Assembly (NCBI GenBank): GCA_043740085.1
Contig: JAYUCY010000125.1
Span: 1-64,000 of the forward strand
Direction: 5' to 3'
From: UBA668 sp043740085
GTDB lineage: Bacteria; Actinomycetota; Acidimicrobiia; Acidimicrobiales; Ilumatobacteraceae
DNA: 64,000 nt
The notes below the pieces were generated by a model. The model ran no database searches and had not been told where the DNA came from. It saw only the letters and a list, made by a program, of their open reading frames with translations. The position numbers and the translations under genes are program-made. Below, piece by piece: positions 33,534 through 41,115 of this stretch (its first letter is position 1; each line of letters begins with the position of its first letter).

Positions 33534-34940
33534 GTGGCGGACCCCACTAGCCTTCTATCCCCGATGATCCCTGCTGCCGAGAATGAGGCCGAGGAACGGG
33601 TGGCCGAGCCGGCAGCCCAAGCCGCGCCAGGTCTGCTGGGCATTGTCGCGCTTCCAGGGCTTGCCATCTGGCGTCGGTGGCCAATTGCCGCGGCGCTGCT
33701 TTTCATCGCTGGCGTCATGGCACCCGCCTTTGCCCTGATTCTGATCATCCAGCACCTCGATGATCTGGTTGGACTCTTCGCGCTTCCTCACGTGCTGCGC
33801 GGCCTGGTCCTCGTGGCCGTGGCCGCGATCACCAGTCGAATAGTCGCCGTATGGCTGACGTCCGATCGCATTCGCGACCCAACAGCACAACGACGTCTCC
33901 GCCTCGTGGGCAGCGCCGTGGTCGCCGCGCTAGCGGTACCCACAATGCTGGCCGTCGTCCGCATGGAGGAGGCGCGTGCTGTTGTCCAGGCGGTGTTCCA
34001 GCAGTCATCAGGCTCCGCCGTGGGCTCCGTCAGCAAGGACATCGACCCCTTGTCGGAGGAGTTCCACACCGTCCTGCTGATGGGCAGCGACGAGGGCGAC
34101 GACCGCTTGGGCCTGCGCACTGACACCATGATCATTGCTCTCGTTCACCAGGCATCGGGTCGCGCCGCGTTGGTCTCGGTGCCGCGCAACCTGCAACGCC
34201 TGCAGTTCCCACCGGGCACGCCGCTTGCCAAGCGGTACCCGAACGGGTTCGAAGACTCCGAAGGCGGTCTCGTCAACTCGCTCTACATCACCGTCGAGAA
34301 CGACAAAGAACTCAAGGCTGCGTACGGAACCGGGGCCGGCGTGCACGCCCTGATGGAAGGGCTCAGCTTCTCCTTGGGTATCACGCTCGACGACTACGCA
34401 CTGATGAACTCGTGTGGCTTCGTGAAGGTGGTGGATGCCGTCGGCGGCATCACTATCGACATTGACAAGGAGTTGCCGATGCCGAGCAAACTGCGCTGCT
34501 CGAACTATCGGCTGACTCCGACAATTGGTCCCGGCGAGACATACCTGGACGGCACCAAGGCCCTCGGGTACGTACGGTCACGCACGGGCGACAGCGACTA
34601 CCAGCGCATGGACCGTCAGCGTTTGCTACTGCAAACAATCGCCGATGAGGTCGGCATTGGCGACCTCCTGTTGCGTTTCGGCGAGTTGGCCGACGCAGTG
34701 AAGGACAACGTTCGCACCTCGATGTCCGTCGAGGAAGCCCGCTCCCTGCTGGCGAGCTTGCAGAACGGCGAGCAAAAGTTCGACTCGGTGGGCCTTGCGC
34801 CACCGCTGGTCGAGCCAGCACACCCCGACTACGTAGCGATCAAGGCACTGATGCAAATGATTCGCACTGCACTGTCCAACGGCACGCCGCTCGACTTACC
34901 CACCGTCGAGTCGGCCGCAACCACCGACACGACTGGATAG
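33534..34940 (+). CDS. LytR-CpsA-Psr (LCP) family protein
   Basis: A 468-residue membrane protein with three to four N-terminal helices (to about residue 150) and an extracytoplasmic LCP domain. Signature pieces are 'VLLMGSDEGDDRLGLRTDTM', 'VSVPRNLQRL', 'VVDAVGGITIDIDKELP' and 'GYVRSRTGDSDYQRMDRQ' (the Arg cluster binding the polyprenyl pyrophosphate). LCP enzymes attach glycopolymers such as arabinogalactan or teichoic-acid-like polymers to peptidoglycan. More membrane helices than the usual single anchor are present. The start is GTG 33534; the stop is 2 nt from the convergent lipoprotein stop. Confidence 0.88.
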   Translation: MADPTSLLSPMIPAAENEAEERVAEPAAQAAPGLLGIVALPGLAIWRRWPIAAALLFIAGVMAPAFALILIIQHLDDLVGLFALPHVLRGLVLVAVAAITSRIVAVWLTSDRIRDPTAQRRLRLVGSAVVAALAVPTMLAVVRMEEARAVVQAVFQQSSGSAVGSVSKDIDPLSEEFHTVLLMGSDEGDDRLGLRTDTMIIALVHQASGRAALVSVPRNLQRLQFPPGTPLAKRYPNGFEDSEGGLVNSLYITVENDKELKAAYGTGAGVHALMEGLSFSLGITLDDYALMNSCGFVKVVDAVGGITIDIDKELPMPSKLRCSNYRLTPTIGPGETYLDGTKALGYVRSRTGDSDYQRMDRQRLLLQTIADEVGIGDLLLRFGELADAVKDNVRTSMSVEEARSLLASLQNGEQKFDSVGLAPPLVEPAHPDYVAIKALMQMIRTALSNGTPLDLPTVESAATTDTTG

Positions 34941-34941
34941 G

Positions 34942-35793
34942 TCAGCAAGCGGCGTCGCCAGGGAGCGCTGCGATCACGGCGAGTTGGTAGACCAGCTCAT
35001 TCTCTTGAAAGAACGTCAGTTGGGTGGCTTCGGTGAAGAGGCCGTCGGCCTTCGCCGCAGGGACGACGGCGCATTCCGTTGAGTCGGCGAGCACCACGCC
35101 GGTGCCGGAGGGCCAGGCAACGATCGTCGGCGAGGGTTCCGTCCACTGAGTCGGGTCGACGGCCACCGACTGGAATCGATAGCTCTCAGCGACCAACGGC
35201 TTGTCCTCACCAACGTTCTCCACACCCAACGCGGCGGGCAGGTTGGCCAGCAGGTCCACGAACTCCTGGAGGTTGTCTCGTGCGGGCGTGCTGGGGCCGC
35301 CCGCAGGCGAGTCAATGCCCAGGGCGTTGGCCCGGTGAATGAACGTCGTGCCGTTGGCGGTGATGGAGACGACAGTGTCGGGCGCATCGGCGATCATGAG
35401 GCCCTCGGGGAACGAGTAATCCGGAATGGCGCCAAGCAGACCGGCGAGGTCGGCCAGCTTGACGATCTTCTGGATGCCCTCGGCCGTGATGCTGCCCTGC
35501 ATGATGGCGGGGAGCAAAGCGCCGGGGTACTGAAGCGTCGTCAAGCCCGGAGTGAACGAGCGCCCGTCACCCGCAATGAGCAGCGTGGGCGTGTGAATGA
35601 ACTGGCTGCCGGGGGTGGTGAAGCCACCCTCGTAGCCAATTCGAAATACCACGGCGTCGGCATCAGTTGGGACGTCGTAACCACCGCCCTGCTGGCTGTC
35701 ATTGCCCTGTTTGGTGTCATCACCGCAGGCGGCGATGATGCCGACGAGGGCGGGTGTGCCGATGAGAGCGGCGAGGAAGCTACGACGGTTCAT
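34942..35793 (-). CDS. Tat-type lipoprotein, unknown function
   Basis: A 283-residue protein beginning 'MNRRSFLAALIGTPALVG' and reaching the lipobox 'IIAAC'. The RRSFL twin-arginine motif plus lipobox indicates Tat export and lipid anchoring outside the membrane. The mature protein has no motif I recognise; it includes 'IGYEGGFTTPGSQF' and 'MIADAPDTVVSITANG'. Its ATG overlaps the stop of the TetR gene by 4 nt, so it is translated with the regulator and is presumably part of the same response. Confidence 0.8.
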   Translation of the reverse strand: MNRRSFLAALIGTPALVGIIAACGDDTKQGNDSQQGGGYDVPTDADAVVFRIGYEGGFTTPGSQFIHTPTLLIAGDGRSFTPGLTTLQYPGALLPAIMQGSITAEGIQKIVKLADLAGLLGAIPDYSFPEGLMIADAPDTVVSITANGTTFIHRANALGIDSPAGGPSTPARDNLQEFVDLLANLPAALGVENVGEDKPLVAESYRFQSVAVDPTQWTEPSPTIVAWPSGTGVVLADSTECAVVPAAKADGLFTEATQLTFFQENELVYQLAVIAALPGDAAC

Positions 35794-36518
35794 GCTGATT
35801 TCGACGTTCGCAACCGCGCGTTAGTTCCCGAAGGACGCGTTTCGGAGAACAGCTGCTGACCCTGCAACTCGATGACTGCTTCGAAGAGTGCGCCGGGAGT
35901 ATCGATCACATTGTGGAGGTGGCCGAAGAGTTCGAGGTTGATCGCGCCCATCACGCTTGCCCACGCGGTCATTCCCTTCATCATCATTTGGTCGCTGGCG
36001 GGAACGGCGAATCGATCACGGAATCGCACGTAGTCGCGCCGAAGGGCTGCCGGCACCGTCTCAGTGGCGGAGTGACCCGCTGCCTCCATGTCCACGGTGA
36101 GTTGCAGGAGAGCGATGGTGTAGCGACTGGCAGGCCCGATGGTGTCCTGCGGCGCTGCGTAGCCGGGCACCGGTGTGCCGAACAGCAGGGAGTACTCCGC
36201 TGGGTTGGCAACTGCCCATTCACGAATCGCGAGAGCCATCGCCCGCCAGCGGCCCAGGAAGTCCCTTCGGCGTTTGACCTTGCGGTCGGCAATCTCCACC
36301 GCCTCCCCCAACCGGTCGTACGAGTCGATGATCAGCCTGGTCAGTAGCTCGTCGCGACTGGCGAAATAGCGGTAGATCGCCGAGCTGGCCATCCCCAGGT
36401 CGCGAGCAATGGCGCGGAGGGAAAGGTTGGCGGCACCGTCACGTTCCAACTGCTGGCGCGCCAGCCGAACGATCTCGGCGGTGTGCTCTGCACGTGCTCG
36501 CTCACGGATACCGGCCAC
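35790..36518 (-). CDS. TetR-family transcriptional regulator
   Basis: A 242-residue TetR protein with DNA-binding helix-turn-helix 'LSLRAIARDLGMASSAIYRY' followed by 'FASRDELLTRLIIDSYD'. The C-terminal ligand domain resembles the WHG/TetR_C_13 group ('VANPAEYSLLFGTPVPGY'). It is divergent from an NAD-epimerase gene, and the 120-bp space holds two copies of a palindrome that fit TetR operators. It probably represses both itself (with the coupled lipoprotein) and the epimerase. Confidence 0.9.
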   Translation of the reverse strand: MAGIRERARAEHTAEIVRLARQQLERDGAANLSLRAIARDLGMASSAIYRYFASRDELLTRLIIDSYDRLGEAVEIADRKVKRRRDFLGRWRAMALAIREWAVANPAEYSLLFGTPVPGYAAPQDTIGPASRYTIALLQLTVDMEAAGHSATETVPAALRRDYVRFRDRFAVPASDQMMMKGMTAWASVMGAINLELFGHLHNVIDTPGALFEAVIELQGQQLFSETRPSGTNARLRTSKSA

Positions 36519-36550
36519 GAGGCCACTGTAGCAAGTGTCACGTCGAACCG

Positions 36551-36605
36551 AGAGCAGTGCTCTTGCATTTACTTTCGCGCGCTGGCAGAGTCAGAGCAGT
36601 GCTCA
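36551..36605. promoter_or_regulatory. Paired operator for the divergent TetR regulator
   Basis: AGAGCAGTGCTCT at 36551-36563 and AGAGCAGTGCTCA at 36593-36605 share the palindrome GAGCA-G-TGCTC. Their centres (36557 and 36599) are 42 bp apart, four helical turns, so two dimers would lie on the same DNA face. They sit between the tetR start (36518) and the epimerase start (36639). Confidence 0.7.
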
Positions 36606-36638
36606 CATTTGCGAGCACCGCCAACCAGGAGTGAACAA

Positions 36639-37568
36639 ATGAACCATCACGTCATCATCGGTGCCGGCCCCGTCGGCTCAGGAATCGCGACCTTGCTCGC
36701 CGGCCGAGGAGAAAGCGTCACCGTGGTCACCCGCAGCGGCACCGGCCCCGACCACGCGCTGATCACCAAGCTGAAGGCCGACGCCACCGATGCCGACGCG
36801 CTCGGCCTCGCTGCTGCGGGCGCTGCCGCGATCTACAACTGTGCCAACCCGCCGTACCACAAGTGGGCCAGCGACTGGCCACCAATGCATCGGGCAATGA
36901 TGACCGCCGCAGAACGCAGCGGCGCCGTGCTGGTGATGATGGACAACCTGTACGCCTTCGGCTCGGGAAGCCGCATGCCAATGCGCGAGGGCGATGCAAT
37001 GAACGCGATCGGCACCAAGGGTGCGATGCGAACCCGCATGGCCAGCGAGCTGTTGGAGGCTCACGCAACGGGCAGGCTGCGAGGCACGCTGGCGCGGGCG
37101 AGCGACTTCTACGGACCGCAGGTGCTCGGCTCCTCACTCGGCAAACGGGTCCTACCCCGAGTGCTCGCCGGCAAGAAGGTCAGCATGCTCGGGGCGCTGA
37201 ACGTACCGCACAGCATCAGCTACATCGCCGACGTCGCCAAGACGCTGGTGACCATCGCCGAGGACGAGCGCGCCTGGGGCAAACCGTGGCATGTGCCCAA
37301 CGCGCCGGCGCCGACACAACGCGAGGCCGTGCATGCATTCGCCACGGAAGCAGGCACCACGGTGAAGGTGACCGCTGTTGCGAAGCCGGCGCTGAGCGCG
37401 TTGGGCCTGTTCGTGCCGATGATGCGTGAACTGAAGGAGACCTGGTACCAGTACGCCGAGCCGTGGATCACCGACAGCACGCTCACAGAACAGACATTCG
37501 GGCTGCGTGCGACCCCACTCGAGGAGGGTGCGGCAGCCACGGTCGCGTGGTGGCGCAGGCGGTCGTAA
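36639..37568 (+). CDS. NAD-dependent epimerase/dehydratase-like oxidoreductase
   Basis: A 309-residue Rossmann protein starting 'MNHHVIIGAGPVGSGIATLL', with GAGPVGSG as the dinucleotide loop and AGGAG 8 nt before the ATG. 'MMDNLYAFGSG' stands where the SDR Tyr region is expected, and 'ASDFYGPQVLGSS' and 'VPHSISYIADVAKTLV' match the extended-SDR substrate side. The substrate is unknown. It is controlled, by inference, by the divergent TetR protein through the paired operator. Confidence 0.82.
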   Translation: MNHHVIIGAGPVGSGIATLLAGRGESVTVVTRSGTGPDHALITKLKADATDADALGLAAAGAAAIYNCANPPYHKWASDWPPMHRAMMTAAERSGAVLVMMDNLYAFGSGSRMPMREGDAMNAIGTKGAMRTRMASELLEAHATGRLRGTLARASDFYGPQVLGSSLGKRVLPRVLAGKKVSMLGALNVPHSISYIADVAKTLVTIAEDERAWGKPWHVPNAPAPTQREAVHAFATEAGTTVKVTAVAKPALSALGLFVPMMRELKETWYQYAEPWITDSTLTEQTFGLRATPLEEGAAATVAWWRRRS

Positions 37569-37601
37569 CCATCGCCGATCGGGTCTTGGGGTGCACGCGA
37601 C

Positions 37602-37620
37602 TTCACACAGCGTTCACACT
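37602..37620 (+). promoter_or_regulatory. TTCACAC direct repeat upstream of glnII
   Basis: TTCACACAGCGTTCACACT, two TTCACAC units with 11-bp spacing, ends 73 nt before the glnII start. It matches the element before glnA at 18 of 19 positions. Eleven-bp direct repeats are the binding pattern of OmpR-type regulators; it resembles Streptomyces PHO boxes and could also be read by a GlnR-like protein. A TGAAAT hexamer at 37634 could be the -10. Confidence 0.65.
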
Positions 37621-37693
37621 TGGGCAACGGGGCTGAAATCGCACCTGGGCAGCATGTCGGCGCCCCTTCCCAAACATTTCGAAAAGGAACACC

Positions 37694-38704
37694 GTGGCCT
37701 ACCAAGCTGAGTACATCTGGATCGACGGCACCGAGCCCACGCCGCTGCTGCGCTCCAAGACCAAGATCATCGCCGACGGCAAGACCCCGCCCATCTGGGG
37801 TTTCGACGGTTCCTCCACCAACCAGGCCACCGGTGACGCCAGCGACTGCATGCTGACTCCGGTGTTCTCCTGTCCCGACCCCATCCGTGGCCGCGACAAC
37901 ATCCTCGTGCTCTGTGAGGTGTGCAACGCCAAGGACGGCAAGGCACACCCCACCAACACCCGCGCTGCCGCCGTCAAGGCGCAGAAGAAGTACGCCAAGC
38001 ACGAGATGATCTTTGGCATCGAGCAGGAGTACACGTTCCTCAAGCTCGACGGCACCCCGCTGGGATTTCCCGTTGGCGGCTTCCCCGCCCCGCAGGGCAA
38101 GTACTACTGCGGCGTCGGCGCTGGCCGCGTTGCAGCCCGCGAGATCATTGAAGAGCACACGCAGGCATGCATGGACGCTGGTCTCATGATCGAAGGCACC
38201 AACGCCGAAGTCATGCCCGGCCAGTGGGAATTCCAGATTGGCGCCACCGACTCGGTGACCGTCAGCGACCACATGTACGTCGCCCGCTGGTTGCTGCACC
38301 GTGTGGCCGAGGACTACGACGTAGTCGTCAGCTTCGATGCCAAGCCGATGAAGGGCGACTGGAACGGCGCCGGTGCGCACACCAACTTCAGCACCAAGGC
38401 CATGCGCGAAGACACGGACATGAAGGCCATCGAGGCGGCCTGCAAGGCGATCGGTAAGAAGATCGACCTGCACGTCAAGAACTACGGCCACGACATCGAG
38501 AGCCGCCTGACCGGCGCCCACGAGACCGCCCCGTACAACAAGTTCAGCTACGGCGTCTCTGACCGTGGCGCCAGCATCCGTATCCCGTGGCAGGTCGAGG
38601 CCGCCGGCCAGGGCTACGCCGAAGACCGCCGCCCCAACGCCAACTGCGACCCATACACCGTCACCCGTTTGATCGTCGAAACGGTCTGCAGCGCAGCCAG
38701 CTGA
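37694..38704 (+). CDS. glnII: Glutamine synthetase type II
   Basis: ATP-dependent formation of glutamine from glutamate and ammonium. The 336-residue protein is the short eukaryote-like GSII: 'PIWGFDGSSTNQATGDASD' near the N-terminus, 'FGIEQEYTFLKLDGTPLGFP' with metal-binding Glu residues, 'GPGQWEFQ'-type segment 'VMPGQWEFQIGATDS', and 'GDWNGAGAHTNFSTKAMR'. GSII is not adenylylated. The start is GTG preceded by AAAAGGAAC. It shares an upstream TTCACAC element with the type I enzyme that follows. Confidence 0.95.
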   Translation: MAYQAEYIWIDGTEPTPLLRSKTKIIADGKTPPIWGFDGSSTNQATGDASDCMLTPVFSCPDPIRGRDNILVLCEVCNAKDGKAHPTNTRAAAVKAQKKYAKHEMIFGIEQEYTFLKLDGTPLGFPVGGFPAPQGKYYCGVGAGRVAAREIIEEHTQACMDAGLMIEGTNAEVMPGQWEFQIGATDSVTVSDHMYVARWLLHRVAEDYDVVVSFDAKPMKGDWNGAGAHTNFSTKAMREDTDMKAIEAACKAIGKKIDLHVKNYGHDIESRLTGAHETAPYNKFSYGVSDRGASIRIPWQVEAAGQGYAEDRRPNANCDPYTVTRLIVETVCSAAS

Positions 38705-38767
38705 TTGCACACTGACAGCAACAAATCGTCCTGACGAAGGGGTCGGCACTTGGCACAGCCGAGGGCT

Positions 38768-38817
38768 GATCCCTTCGCCGTTTCTGCTTGCCGATCCCTT
38801 CGCCGTTTCCGCTCGCC
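38768..38817. repeat. 25-bp tandem duplication
   Basis: A 25-bp unit starting GATCCCTTCGCCGTTT at 38768 is repeated at 38793 with two mismatches. It lies in the 358-bp glnII-glnA intergenic region, which otherwise holds only the repeats and the regulatory box listed here. Confidence 0.9.
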
Positions 38818-38821
38818 GTTC

Positions 38822-38901
38822 TGTCACGTTCCGCCGCCCATGGGCGGGTCAACATGCCGATTCTGGCACGCTTACCCGCCCATGGGCCGTGGACAGTGCC
38901 A
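38822..38901. repeat. Interspersed CCCATGGG dyad element, tandem pair
   Basis: Two 38-bp dyads. The first (38822-38859) is centred on CCGCCCATGGGCGG. The second (38864-38901) is centred on GCCCATGGGC with outer arms TGGCACG and AGTGCCA. They are separated by 4 bp, with centres 42 bp apart. The layout is the same as the pair at 54415-54494. Confidence 0.9.
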
Positions 38902-38926
38902 AATGAGCACTGCCCGGTCTACGCCC

Positions 38927-38970
38927 TCTGGACCGGGTCTGGACCGGGCCTGGACCGGGCCTGGCCGGGG
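38927..38970. repeat. 11-bp tandem repeat, four units, before the glnA promoter box
   Basis: TCTGGACCGGG at 38927 and 38938, CCTGGACCGGG at 38949, and a diverged fourth unit at 38960-38970. The array ends 3 nt before the TTCACAC direct repeat, which has the same 11-bp period. Confidence 0.9.
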
Positions 38971-38973
38971 CGG

Positions 38974-38992
38974 TTCACACGGCGTTCACACT
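38974..38992 (+). promoter_or_regulatory. TTCACAC direct repeat upstream of glnA
   Basis: TTCACACGGCGTTCACACT, one base different from the element before glnII, ends 70 nt before the glnA ATG. This near-identity of sequence and distance between two glutamine synthetase genes argues for shared control. Confidence 0.65.
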
Positions 38993-39062
38993 CATCTTGG
39001 CCGCCGCCAGCGCGTCCGTGGCACACTTTGCACGTCCCTTGAGCCCCTAAGGGAGTTCGTTC

Positions 39063-40400
39063 ATGCTCGATCAACAACGCGACTATGTGCTACGCACCGT
39101 GGAGGAGCGCGGTGTTCGCCTGATTCGTCTGTGGTTCACCGACGTCCTGGGCAACCTGAAGAGCTTCGCCATCAGCCCCGCCGAGCTGGAGAACGCGCTC
39201 GAAGACGGCATGACGTTCGACGGCTCCGCTATCGACGGTTTCAGTCGTGTGCAGGAAGCCGATGTGCTGGCCATCCCCGATCCCAACACGTTCGAAGTGC
39301 TGCCCTGGGGCGACCCCAAGTCGGTAGAGGCTCGCGTGTTCTGCGACATCCACCACCTCGACGGCTCGCCGTTCGAGGGCGACCCGCGCCAGGTATTGCG
39401 ACGCAACCTGCGCGTCGCGCACGAGCAGGGCTTCACGTTCTTCGTCGCACCCGACCTCGAGTTCTTCTACTTCGCCCCGCCGGAAAAGGGCCAGGCACCC
39501 GTGCCCTTGGACGAGGGTGGCTTCTTCGACCTGACCACCACCGACGTGTCGGGCACCCTGCGCAAAGAGACCATCCGCACGCTGGAAACGATGAGCATTC
39601 CCGTGGAGTACAGCTTCCACGAAGACGCCCCCAGCCAGCACGAGATCGATCTGCGCCACACCGATGCGCTCAATATGGCCGACAGTGTGATGACCTTTCG
39701 CCTGGTCGTGAAGGAGGTCGCCGCCAAGCAGGGCGTGCACGCCACATTCATGCCCAAGCCGCTGGAAGGCGTGCAGGGCAGCGGCATGCACATGCACTTC
39801 AGCCTCTTCCAGGGCGAGAACAATGCGTTCTATAGCGAGGACGACCCGTACAACCTGTCGCCCATCGCGAAGCAGTTCATGGCCGGTCTCTTGCGTCACG
39901 CCGCCGAGATCACCGCTATCACCAACCAGACAGTCAACAGCTACAAGCGACTGGTGCCCGGTTTCGAAGCACCGGTGCACATCAGCTGGGCTCGCAACAA
40001 CCGCAGCGGCCTCATCCGGGTACCTGTGCCCAAGCGCGGCAACGCCAGCGCCACCCGTATCGAATACCGCAGCCCAGACCCGGCGTGCAACCCGTACCTC
40101 GCGTTCAGCGTCATCCTTGCCGCTGGCCTCAAGGGCATTGCTGAGGGCTACGAGCTGGCCCCCGAGGCCGCCGCCAACCTGTTCGAACTGGACGACGCCG
40201 CGCTGGCGGCGCTCAGTATCGAGACGTTGCCGCAGTCGCTCAGCGATTCGCTGAAAGTGATGGAGAAGTCGGAGCTGGTGCGAGAGGCGCTCGGCGAGCA
40301 CATCTTCGAGTGGTTCCTCCGCAACAAGCGCAGCGAATGGCATGCGTACAAGACGCATGTCAGCCAGTTCGAGTTCGATCGGTATCTGCGAGCGCTGTGA
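39063..40400 (+). CDS. glnA: Glutamine synthetase type I (alpha-like)
   Basis: A 445-residue GSI enzyme. 'FDGSAIDGFSRVQEADVLAI' is the N-terminal beta-grasp signature, 'KPLEGVQGSGMHMHFSL' the ATP/metal site, 'NRSGLIRVP' and 'NPYLAFSVILAAGLKGI' further catalytic segments. At the position of the E. coli adenylylation site (NLYDLPPEE) the sequence is 'NLFELDDAA', with Phe for Tyr, so adenylylation there is excluded. A GGGAG precedes the ATG. The GlnR-like regulator gene starts 17 nt after the stop. Confidence 0.93.
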   Translation: MLDQQRDYVLRTVEERGVRLIRLWFTDVLGNLKSFAISPAELENALEDGMTFDGSAIDGFSRVQEADVLAIPDPNTFEVLPWGDPKSVEARVFCDIHHLDGSPFEGDPRQVLRRNLRVAHEQGFTFFVAPDLEFFYFAPPEKGQAPVPLDEGGFFDLTTTDVSGTLRKETIRTLETMSIPVEYSFHEDAPSQHEIDLRHTDALNMADSVMTFRLVVKEVAAKQGVHATFMPKPLEGVQGSGMHMHFSLFQGENNAFYSEDDPYNLSPIAKQFMAGLLRHAAEITAITNQTVNSYKRLVPGFEAPVHISWARNNRSGLIRVPVPKRGNASATRIEYRSPDPACNPYLAFSVILAAGLKGIAEGYELAPEAAANLFELDDAALAALSIETLPQSLSDSLKVMEKSELVREALGEHIFEWFLRNKRSEWHAYKTHVSQFEFDRYLRAL

Positions 40401-40417
40401 TGAACGAGGCTCGTTAG

Positions 40418-41098
40418 ATGGAACTGGTCGCAGTCTTCCCCGAGCCACCGCCCTCGGATCTCGCGCGCACACTCGACCTCGCCGGCTACCGCTGGAAGGC
40501 CGTCAGCTCGGCCGAGGACGCAGCCCGCAACGAGCCGACCACCGGCTGGGCAGGCGCGGTGATCGCCTGCGACGCCAACCCCGATGGCGCATGGGCGCTG
40601 TGCCGCGCATTGCGCAAGCGCGATACCCCAGTCAGTCCGGTGATGGTGTTGGTCAGTGGTGGCCAGCTGGCCGACCTGCAACTGCGCGACGAACTGTTCG
40701 ACGACTTTTGCCTCACCCCCTTCCACCCGGTGGAAGTGGAGGCACGTCTACGCCACCTGTTCTTCCGCGGTGGAAACGAAGCACGCCCGGAGATGGTGGA
40801 GTACAGCGGCCTCGCGCTCAACCTGGAGACCTACCAGGCCAGCATCGAAGGCCGCCCACTGGACCTCACGTACATGGAATACGAGCTGCTCAAGTTCCTC
40901 GCTCAGAACCCTGGCAAAGTGTTCACTCGCGAGATACTGCTCAGCCGGGTGTGGGGCTACGAGTACTACGGCGGCGCTCGCACCGTCGACGTTCACATCC
41001 GTCGTCTGCGCGCCAAGCTCGGCGAAGAACACGCCAACCTGATCCAGACAGTTCGCAGCGTGGGCTACCGCTTCGGCCAAAGCCGCTGGGGTAACTAA
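40418..41098 (+). CDS. OmpR-family response regulator, GlnR-like
   Basis: A 226-residue regulator with a receiver-like domain (1-120) and a winged-helix DNA-binding domain (about 130-225). The latter contains 'YMEYELLKFLAQNPGKVFTR', 'WGYEYYGGARTVDVHIRRLR' and 'IQTVRSVGYRFG'. In the receiver 'AVIACDANPDGAWALC' retains an Asp near the phospho-site, but the Lys of the usual KP(F/D) is Thr ('CLTPFHPVE'), so it is an atypical receiver as in actinobacterial GlnR. It lies 17 nt after glnA. The link to nitrogen control rests on this position and on the shared box before glnII and glnA. Confidence 0.82.
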   Translation: MELVAVFPEPPPSDLARTLDLAGYRWKAVSSAEDAARNEPTTGWAGAVIACDANPDGAWALCRALRKRDTPVSPVMVLVSGGQLADLQLRDELFDDFCLTPFHPVEVEARLRHLFFRGGNEARPEMVEYSGLALNLETYQASIEGRPLDLTYMEYELLKFLAQNPGKVFTREILLSRVWGYEYYGGARTVDVHIRRLRAKLGEEHANLIQTVRSVGYRFGQSRWGN

Positions 41099-41115
41099 AG
41101 CTGTCGTTCACAGCT
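41099..41115. terminator. Short hairpin between convergent genes
   Basis: AGCTGT / ACAGCT (6 bp, 5-nt loop) directly follows the regulator stop and includes the stop codon of the convergent SGNH gene. It is a weak bidirectional terminator candidate. Confidence 0.35.

Noticed and set aside
37220..38827. A 535-codon minus-strand open frame across glnII and the preceding gene
   Set aside because: It spans two well-supported plus-strand genes and shows Val/Gly/Asp-rich composition typical of antisense reading.
36551..38901. Common origin of the TetR operator pair and the CCCATGGG pairs because both have 42-bp centre spacing
   Set aside because: The sequences are unrelated; 42 bp equals four helical turns and can arise independently.
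39090..40472. A 460-codon minus-strand open frame antisense to glnA
   Set aside because: It is a codon-bias shadow of glnA with no recognisable family.
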